From an uncultured Clostridia bacterium (GTDB lineage Bacteria > Bacillota_A > Clostridia > Oscillospirales > Ruminococcaceae), in NCBI GenBank assembly GCA_947169455.1, contig CAMVPV010000077.1, forward strand, positions 1-6,737: a stretch of 6,737 nt of DNA. The letters are read 5' to 3'. The notes below the pieces were generated by a model. That model did not search any database. It was not told the DNA's origin and worked only from the letters and a program-made list of their open reading frames with translations. The translations under genes were made by a program, and so were the position numbers. Below, piece after piece: positions 1-4,369 of the stretch (positions are counted from its first letter, which is position 1; every line of letters begins with the position of its first letter).

Positions 1-45
1 TTTTAATTGCCTAAGTAATAACGACAGGATAAGGAGCAAATATCC

Positions 46-525
46 ATGAGATCTGCCTGCTTTACAGGTCACCGTGTTCTGACGGGAAATATAGATTTAC
101 TGAAAATAACACTTTACAGCAAGCTCGAAGATATGGTAGTGAACGAGGGATATACCGCTTTCTATGCGGGCGGCGCTTTCGGCTGGGATACTGTTGCCGC
201 CGAGACAGTGCTCGCTCTGCGGAGCGTGTATCCTCTTGTTTCGCTTAATCTCGTGCTGCCCTGTCCGCCCGAGGAACAGACCGCCAAGTGGAACAATGCG
301 CAGAAGAACAAATACCTCTATATACTGTCGCAATCCGATACAGTGGAGATAGTATGTCCGCATTTCAGCGAGGAATGCATGAAGCTCCGGAATATGAAGC
401 TCGTCGAATATGCCGACTGCTGTATCTGCTTTCACAATGAGAATTCATCCGGCACCGGCACCGCACAGACCGTCCGCATGGCAAAAAACAAGAATATCCC
501 GATATTGAACTTTTTCGATAAATAG
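46..525 (+). CDS. SLOG-fold protein, DUF1273/YpsA-like family
   Basis: A 159-residue cytoplasmic protein with no signal peptide or membrane segment. It begins with CFTGHR (residues 5-10), the N-terminal signature of DUF1273/YpsA-like proteins in the SLOG (Rossmann-like) superfamily. It continues with a GGAFGWDT segment near residue 42, a PCPPEEQ...KW stretch near 72-82, a conserved RN-containing segment (KLRNMKLVEYAD) and a C-terminal SGTGTAQTV loop. Together these match the whole family in order and length. SLOG proteins are thought to bind nucleotides or nucleotide-derived ligands; B. subtilis YpsA is linked to cell division and stress, but the biochemical role is unsettled, so none is assigned here. 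The start is supported by AAGGAG at 31-36, nine bases before ATG. The gene stands alone on the plus strand, and its stop codon touches a strong terminator. Its base composition is more AT-rich than the minus-strand genes. Family assignment is firm; function is unknown. Confidence 0.85.
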   Translation: MRSACFTGHRVLTGNIDLLKITLYSKLEDMVVNEGYTAFYAGGAFGWDTVAAETVLALRSVYPLVSLNLVLPCPPEEQTAKWNNAQKNKYLYILSQSDTVEIVCPHFSEECMKLRNMKLVEYADCCICFHNENSSGTGTAQTVRMAKNKNIPILNFFDK

Positions 526-568
526 CATACCCGCAGGCGAGATCTGCTCCGCCGGCGGGTATGCTTTT
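525..568 (+). terminator. Rho-independent terminator, possibly bidirectional
   Basis: A perfect 10-bp stem is formed by GCATACCCGC (525-534) and GCGGGTATGC (555-564). An inner GGCG/CGCC pairing (536-539 with 550-553) lengthens it, and TTTT follows at 565-568. It begins at the last base of the SLOG gene's stop codon. It lies between convergent genes, and on the minus strand the hairpin is followed by TATTTAT, so it may also stop transcription of the desulfurase operon. A small second hairpin, GCCGAA-ACG-TTCGGC (574-588), sits beside it. Confidence 0.85.
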
Positions 569-614
569 GCTCTGCCGAAACGTTCGGCTGCGGATATATT
601 TACGCTCCCGTTCC

Positions 615-1745
615 TTATCTGTCAGCCAGCCTGCGGAGAGCGGCGGCTATGGCAGTCACTTCCGCCGGCTTGTTGAATACCGACGGCGAAAACCTCACAG
701 CCCCATCGGGCAGGGTGCCTATGCTTTTGTGCGCAAGCGCGGAGCAGTGCAGCCCCGCCCTCAGCGCAAAACCGTTCCTGTTCAGATATGCCGCTGTCTC
801 CTCCGGAGAAGAACCCTCGATATTGAATAGAACTATCGGGAGATATGATGCCCCCGTCGTGCGGTATATCTTCACACCGCCGATGTTTTTCAGCTCTGAG
901 ATGAATTCGCGGCATATCATGCTTTCGTGAATGAAAATATTGTCCGTTCCCATGCTTTTCACAAAATCTATTCCCGCCGACAGGGACGCCGCTCCCACGG
1001 TATTCACCGTACCGCTTTCCAGCGCGTCGGGGAGAAGATCCGGCTGTTCCGGGTCGAGCGACGCGCTGCCCGTTCCGCCCTCTATCACGGGGGAGATCCT
1101 GTACTTTCCGTCCGATATCAGAAGTCCTGTTCCTGCCGCCGCATAGAGTCCCTTATGCGCCGCACAGCAAAGAATATTTATATTATCCTTTTTCATATCT
1201 ATCGGCACCACGCCGCAGCCCTGTGCACCGTCCGCTATGAAGCACAGTCTCCGCCGCGCGCACAGCTCTCCGATCCTCCGATACGGCATCAGCTGCCCCG
1301 TGACGTTGCTGCCTATCGTGGATACCACCGCTTTCGTGCGCGGTGTTATAAGTCTGCCGATGTTTTTCAGTGTCGTTTCGTCATCGGGAGATGCTTCGGC
1401 GATGCTGTACATCACGCCCTTTTTTGCGAGCGAATATACCGGTCTCAGTACCGAATTGTGCTCCAGTGACGAAATTATCACGTGATCCCCGCTTTTTAAT
1501 ATTCCCTTTACCGCATAATTCAGAGCATGAGTGCAGTTCAGCGTAAAAACGACATTTTCCGGCTCCGCCCCGAAAAATCCGGCAGCTTTTTCGCGTGCCG
1601 CATATACCATCTCCGCGGCGGCGGCGGATATATCGTGACCTCCTCTGCCGGGATTTCCGCCGTATTCCCTGACGGCGCGGTTCACCGCAGAACGCACGGC
1701 TTCCGGTTTCGGAAAGGTCGTTGCAGCATTATCAAAATTTACCAT
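615..1745 (-). CDS. Cysteine desulfurase-type class V aminotransferase (EF2568-like)
   Basis: A 376-residue PLP enzyme of the NifS/SufS fold, expected to release sulfur from cysteine (or selenium from selenocysteine) as an enzyme-bound persulfide, giving alanine. Visible signatures, in order: DNAATTFPKP at 5-14; H96 in SLEHNS (stacks on PLP); ADGAQ at 171-175 with D172 and Q175 contacting the cofactor; H197-K198 in AAHKGLY with K198 as the Schiff-base lysine; RAGLHCSALAHK with C334 as the likely catalytic cysteine; and GAVRFSPSVFN near the end. This pattern fits the TIGR01977/EF2568 branch, known in Firmicutes near selenium or DUF3343 genes, rather than housekeeping IscS. AAAGGA (1762-1757) lies 11 bases before ATG, and the N-terminus matches the family, so the start is accepted. 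It lies 52 bases downstream of the DUF3343 gene on the same strand and is probably co-transcribed with it. Whether the product is sulfur or selenium cannot be decided here; no scaffold or selD gene is in view. Confidence 0.9.
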   Translation of the reverse strand: MVNFDNAATTFPKPEAVRSAVNRAVREYGGNPGRGGHDISAAAAEMVYAAREKAAGFFGAEPENVVFTLNCTHALNYAVKGILKSGDHVIISSLEHNSVLRPVYSLAKKGVMYSIAEASPDDETTLKNIGRLITPRTKAVVSTIGSNVTGQLMPYRRIGELCARRRLCFIADGAQGCGVVPIDMKKDNINILCCAAHKGLYAAAGTGLLISDGKYRISPVIEGGTGSASLDPEQPDLLPDALESGTVNTVGAASLSAGIDFVKSMGTDNIFIHESMICREFISELKNIGGVKIYRTTGASYLPIVLFNIEGSSPEETAAYLNRNGFALRAGLHCSALAHKSIGTLPDGAVRFSPSVFNKPAEVTAIAAALRRLADR

Positions 1746-1797
1746 ATCCGTCTTTTTCCTTTCGGATCCGTTTCATTTGATTGCTTCGGGCGTACCC

Positions 1798-2016
1798 TCA
1801 GGTCACTGCTCTGTAATGAAGTCCTATGCTCTCGAATATCTCCTTTATTTTTTCAAGCTTTCCCTCGGCGGTGACGCTGTACCCGCAGCCCCGTGACAGC
1901 GACGCGGGCGTGCGTATCACCTCGGCGGATATCCCGCGCCGCACAAGCTCTGCTTTTGCCTTGCTCGCGTGGGTCACCGACGGAAACGCAAAGGTGTATT
2001 TCTCCACGGATATCAT
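1798..2016 (-). CDS. DUF3343 putative Se/S carrier-like protein
   Basis: A 72-residue protein matching DUF3343 (PF11823, putative Se/S carrier-like). Seen here: a beta strand YTFAFPSVTHA (7-17), then RTPASLSRGCGYSV (35-48) with C44 as the single conserved cysteine expected to carry sulfur or selenium, then a helix-rich C-terminus. It precedes the cysteine desulfurase gene, and these two families commonly occur together in clostridia; a transfer from the desulfurase to C44 is inferred. The frame is open back to an ATG at 2127, giving 109 residues, but the extra 37 residues do not look like the family and would contain a strong promoter (2079-2051). The ATG at 2016 is therefore preferred. Its ribosome binding site AGAAAGG (2026-2020) is only three bases from the ATG; a GTG at 2007 is the alternative. 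Confidence 0.82.
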   Translation of the reverse strand: MISVEKYTFAFPSVTHASKAKAELVRRGISAEVIRTPASLSRGCGYSVTAEGKLEKIKEIFESIGLHYRAVT

Positions 2017-2026
2017 TTTCCTTTCT
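2017..2026 (-). promoter_or_regulatory. Closely spaced ribosome binding site of the DUF3343 gene
   Basis: AGAAAGG (2026-2020) followed by AAA and the ATG at 2016. The three-base gap is shorter than usual, so initiation may be modest or may also use the GTG at 2007. It is the only Shine-Dalgarno-like motif between the predicted transcription start and the coding sequence. Confidence 0.5.
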
Positions 2027-2050
2027 GTGAGTGGTTTCCCCCTCACTTCA

Positions 2051-2079
2051 ATTATATTCACCGCAGCGCCGTGTGTGAA
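2051..2079 (-). promoter_or_regulatory. Sigma-A-type promoter of the DUF3343/desulfurase operon
   Basis: On the minus strand, TTCACA (2079-2074) and a perfect TATAAT (2056-2051) are separated by exactly 17 bases. Transcription would start near 2044, leaving about 28 untranslated bases before the ATG at 2016. It lies inside the longer version of the DUF3343 reading frame and so argues for the shorter protein. No operator was recognised. Confidence 0.75.
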
Positions 2080-2120
2080 TGAAAAATGCGCCGCCGCAAA
2101 AGATGTGCTCTTCGTATCGG

Positions 2121-2149
2121 TTGACATAACGGCAGCCTTATGATAAAAT
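2121..2149 (+). promoter_or_regulatory. Sigma-A-type promoter of the STAS-like gene
   Basis: A perfect TTGACA (2121-2126), a 17-base spacer and TAAAAT (2144-2149). TG at 2141-2142 makes an extended -10 (TGaTAAAAT). Transcription would begin near 2156, giving a leader of about 46 bases before the ATG at 2202. It points away from the DUF3343 promoter; the two -35 boxes are about 40 bases apart, so the genes are divergent with separate promoters. Confidence 0.78.
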
Positions 2150-2201
2150 ACCTATAAAGACAGATCACGATACGGGGCATACCCGCGGGAGGTCACAGGT
2201 C

Positions 2202-2585
2202 ATGGACATTATCCGGCAAGCAGGCATCCGGAAGAGATCATTTGAATTGGATCATAACGGCGGAAAAATATGGTGTGAACATTTAGACGGGATGGGCAGC
2301 TGCGAGGATGAGGTCATCACCAAATTCCTCGGGGATATAATAGTCTTTTCAAGACCGTCCGTTTCCTCCTTTATGATAATCAACCTCGATAAAACAGTTA
2401 TTACCGCGCAGATAGCAGATACGATAATAAACGGTATCGCAAATACAGGCAAGGCTGTCAGAAAGATCGCGTTTGTCGGTGTGGATAAGCGCTGGCAAAG
2501 ATCATTCGGTGAGCTCAGGAAAAATGGGACAGCGATAATTTTTCTTTCTGATTATGAAAAAGCCAAGGAGTGGCTGTTTGCCTGA
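2202..2585 (+). CDS. Small STAS/SpoIIAA-like protein, function unknown
   Basis: A 127-residue soluble protein without a signal peptide or membrane segment. The middle and C-terminus have the alternating strand/helix pattern of SpoIIAA-like (STAS/SEC14-type) domains: a strand SFMIINLDKTVIT (56-68), a helix over IADTIINGIAN, a strand RKIAFVGVDK (87-96), a strand TAIIFLSD (110-117), and a closing helix with DYEKAKEWL (117-125), typical of the family. The first 30 residues carry HNGGKIWCEHLDGMGS, which I do not recognise. Such domains usually mediate protein-protein contact or bind small lipophilic ligands; no specific role can be assigned. The start is supported by GGGAGG (2187-2192), nine bases before ATG. 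It is a single-gene transcript with its own promoter and terminator, and it is visibly more AT-rich than the minus-strand genes around it. Family call is moderate; it was made from pattern, not alignment. Confidence 0.72.
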   Translation: MDIIRQAGIRKRSFELDHNGGKIWCEHLDGMGSCEDEVITKFLGDIIVFSRPSVSSFMIINLDKTVITAQIADTIINGIANTGKAVRKIAFVGVDKRWQRSFGELRKNGTAIIFLSDYEKAKEWLFA

Positions 2586-2644
2586 ATACTGCTTGCCCGA
2601 AGAAAAATGCGCTTCGCCCGGTGAGTATAGCCGACGGAGATATG

Positions 2645-2668
2645 ACCGGACGCTCAGCGCCGGTTTTT
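2645..2668 (+). terminator. Rho-independent terminator of the STAS-like gene
   Basis: ACCGG (2645-2649), a one-base bulge, CGC, loop TCA, GCG and CCGGT (2660-2664), followed by a run of five T (2664-2668). It lies 60 bases after the stop codon. Confidence 0.8.
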
Positions 2669-2701
2669 ACCACAGTATATATTACTTCGGCAATTAAATA
2701 T

Positions 2702-2871
2702 CCACCATCCACAACTTAAGCGTAAAATGCGGCGTTAGCCGCAAACGAAGTTTTCGGTCAAGCCTTTTTCCAAAAGGCTTGCGGTGGTCGATAATCAACA
2801 GTATCGGAGATACTGTTGACCAGCGATAGAGGGCGTCCCCTGCCCCAAAATCCTTAAGTTGTAGATAGTGG
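2702..2871. repeat. 170-bp hairpin-rich element with 19-bp terminal inverted repeats
   Basis: The ends CCACCATCCACAACTTAAG (2702-2720) and CTTAAGTTGTAGATAGTGG (2853-2871) are inverted copies with 17 of 19 positions paired; the two exceptions are C-A on the plus strand and G-U on the minus strand. Inside are three clean hairpins: TGCGGC-GTTA-GCCGCA (2728-2743), CAAGCCTTTT-TCC-AAAAGGCTTG (2759-2781, 10-bp stem) and TCAACAGTATC-GGA-GATACTGTTGA (2795-2819, 11-bp stem). A GC-rich stretch GGGCGTCCCC (2831-2840) follows. No open frame and no clear target-site duplication is seen. It resembles a dispersed intergenic palindromic repeat or a miniature inverted-repeat element; which one, and whether other copies exist, cannot be told from one window. 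Confidence 0.7.
2724..2743 (-). terminator. Possible terminator for the leftward radA operon
   Basis: Read on the minus strand, TGCGGC-TAAC-GCCGCA (2743-2728) is followed by TTTT (2727-2724). The stem is short (6 bp) but GC-rich. It is the only minus-strand hairpin with a following T run between the GH4-like gene and the next gene, though more than 200 bases past the stop codon. Confidence 0.4.
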
Positions 2872-2978
2872 TTGTCAATCTATTGACCGTTGTCAATCTA
2901 TTGACCGTTGTCAACCTATTGACCGTTGTCAACCTATTGACCCGTGTCAACCTGTTGACCTGTGTCAACCTGCTGAAT
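2871..2978. repeat. Six-copy 18-bp palindromic tandem repeat
   Basis: Six head-to-tail 18-bp units start at 2871, 2889, 2907, 2925, 2943 and 2961. Units 1-2 are identical (GTTGTCAATCTATTGACC), units 3-4 are identical to each other and differ by one base from 1-2, and units 5-6 diverge further. Each unit contains an inverted repeat with a two-base centre: GTCAAT-CT-ATTGAC in units 1-2, GTCAAC-CT-ATTGAC in 3-4, GTCAAC-CT-GTTGAC in 5, decayed in 6. The last unit overlaps the final codons of the GH4-like gene. The first unit shares base 2871 with the end of the neighbouring inverted-repeat element. Confidence 0.9.
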
Positions 2979-4353
2979 AGTACAGCTCGCCCTTGATTAT
3001 AAGGCTGCTGCGCACCGCCGCAAGCATATCCTTATACAGCACCGCCGCCGAATTAAGATCGGCAGTCATGAGCGGGTCGTTCAGGAACGCATTGAACGCT
3101 ATGTCGAGATCGCGCCGGAATACCGCCTTTACTATCGTTGAGCGGTTGGTTATGAACCGCACCGACATCCCCGCGAGCTCCTCGGTCAGCGGACCGGATG
3201 CCACCGGGCGTATGCTGCCGCGGCTCACCAGGGCATTCGTCTCTACCGGCGTTCCGAACGGCAGATTGGACACCTGCCCCTCGTTCAGCATTACCGCATT
3301 CGTTATGAAATTCCCCATGCCCGCCAGCGCGCGTATCATCTGCGCCGCCTCGGTGAAGGAAGTCTCTTCGAGCATCTCCGTGCCGCTCATAAGCGGTTTC
3401 ACCCGCGCAAGACGCGCCGTCCTCCGCTTCTTGAGATAGTTTGCGGTCGTCTGTGCCTGTTTCCACGAAAGCAGTATCTTAGGCGAGCGCAGATACCACG
3501 ACCCGAAATAATCCGCTGTTATCCTGTCCGGCACAGCAGGCACAAGTCCGTAGCGCAGGAACAGATCGAACTTTATCTTGTTGCCGCCCGAAGCAGGGTC
3601 GTTCTTGTATTCGCCCTCGCGGAACTCAAATCCGCTGTCGGCGTATTTCTCCGCATACCTGCGGAACATCGGCATGAGGTCATCGCCGTTCGCTGATGTG
3701 AGCTCGCTGAACCATGAAAATCCGCTTATCCCGAGCAGGTTGGTCTTTACATCGCGCCTGCGGTATGAAGGCGCACCCGATTCCACCGCCGCAAGACCCG
3801 CTATCAGTGTGCGCGTTTCGGATACATCGCCCGACACGCCCACTGCCTTTATCGCGGGGAATACCCGTTTCAGCGTCATAAGGCACTCCGCCATCGGTTC
3901 GGTCAGCGTGAGCACCCACGCATCGGGACAGCACTTCTCTATCAGTGATGCGTAGATCATATATATCGGCAGCACCTTCAGCGCCTGTATCACCGCCGCA
4001 GGTCCCGTTGATACGCCGCAGGACTGATATATCCCGTAGCTTTCGGGCAGGTGCAGCTGCGAAACAGTTTCCTCCGGCTCGCCGCTCGATATCGACATCA
4101 CGACGATATCCGCTCCCCGAAGCGCCTCCTCGGGCTTCTCCGATGCCACATATATGATATCTCCGCGGCAGTCCTTCACCTCGCGCAGCTTGTTGCCGAT
4201 GACCTCGTTCGCAAGGCAGAGCGTGCGGTCGATATCATACAGATTGACCTGCGCGGTCAGTTCCTCATCGGAGAGCGACGAGATGAATTCCCACCCGAAA
4301 TTCACCGAGCCGCCGCCTATATATGCTATTGTGATCCGTTCCGAGCCGTTCAT
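2965..4353 (-). CDS. GH4-family-like NAD-binding protein lacking usual metal ligands
   Basis: A 462-residue protein with the overall plan of glycoside hydrolase family 4, enzymes that cleave glycosides by an NAD-dependent redox mechanism needing a divalent metal. Seen here: an N-terminal Rossmann motif IAYIGGGS (9-16), an acidic strand end NLYDID (37-42), a GVSTGPAAVIQALKVLPI segment (113-130) like the family's G-x-TGPGG region, and a C-terminal NLPFGTPVETNALVSRGSI stretch (363-381) typical of GH4. However, the family's TNP becomes TEP (151-153), the Cys-His motif (GLCH) becomes GVSG (172-175), and the NH of GxNHxxW becomes SG in GISGFSW (208-214). Metal-dependent hydrolysis as in classical members is therefore doubtful. 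The start is supported by AAAGGAG (4367-4361), which overlaps the radA stop codon, seven bases before ATG. It is last in the radA operon. Family call is good; substrate and activity are unknown. Confidence 0.8.
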   Translation of the reverse strand: MNGSERITIAYIGGGSVNFGWEFISSLSDEELTAQVNLYDIDRTLCLANEVIGNKLREVKDCRGDIIYVASEKPEEALRGADIVVMSISSGEPEETVSQLHLPESYGIYQSCGVSTGPAAVIQALKVLPIYMIYASLIEKCCPDAWVLTLTEPMAECLMTLKRVFPAIKAVGVSGDVSETRTLIAGLAAVESGAPSYRRRDVKTNLLGISGFSWFSELTSANGDDLMPMFRRYAEKYADSGFEFREGEYKNDPASGGNKIKFDLFLRYGLVPAVPDRITADYFGSWYLRSPKILLSWKQAQTTANYLKKRRTARLARVKPLMSGTEMLEETSFTEAAQMIRALAGMGNFITNAVMLNEGQVSNLPFGTPVETNALVSRGSIRPVASGPLTEELAGMSVRFITNRSTIVKAVFRRDLDIAFNAFLNDPLMTADLNSAAVLYKDMLAAVRSSLIIKGELYYSAG

Positions 4354-4360
4354 CCTGACT

Positions 4361-4369
4361 CTCCTTTCA
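4361..4369 (-). promoter_or_regulatory. Ribosome binding site overlapping the radA stop codon
   Basis: Minus-strand TGAAAGGAG: the radA stop codon TGA (4369-4367) shares its last base with the Shine-Dalgarno sequence AAAGGAG (4367-4361) of the GH4-like gene, whose ATG lies seven bases further. This arrangement favours translational coupling. Confidence 0.75.

Larger units (their letters stand above)
2586..2964. other. Structured non-coding region between convergent genes
   Basis: No credible coding sequence is seen in this 379-base gap. From left to right it holds about 60 bases with no clear structure, the terminator of the STAS-like gene (2645-2668), an AT-rich stretch (2669-2701), a 170-bp inverted-repeat element (2702-2871) and most of an 18-bp tandem repeat array (2871-2978). 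The gap separates a plus-strand gene from the end of the radA operon, so both transcripts run into it. Confidence 0.8.

Noticed and set aside
1..45. Promoter for the SLOG gene in the first 45 bases.
   Set aside because: The stretch is AT-rich and has a clear ribosome binding site, but it is too short to define a -35/-10 pair.
927..1469. 180-codon plus-strand frame opposite the cysteine desulfurase.
   Set aside because: Antisense shadow of an enzyme with all catalytic residues; the composition is Arg-rich and no domain is seen.
2017..2127. N-terminal extension of the DUF3343 protein from the ATG at 2127.
   Set aside because: The extra residues do not resemble the family and would contain the operon's own predicted promoter.
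2177..2186. The 10-mer GCATACCCGC occurs both here and in the terminator stem at 525-534.
   Set aside because: Only two copies, different contexts and no surrounding similarity; most likely coincidence.
2871..2978. CRISPR-like array.
   Set aside because: The 18-bp units are directly adjacent with no unique spacers and no cas genes are present; it is a simple tandem repeat.
2871..2978. Row of promoters, because TTGACA or TTGACC recurs every 18 bases on both strands.
   Set aside because: No TATAAT-like box lies 16-18 bases downstream of any of these; the match follows from the repeat sequence itself.
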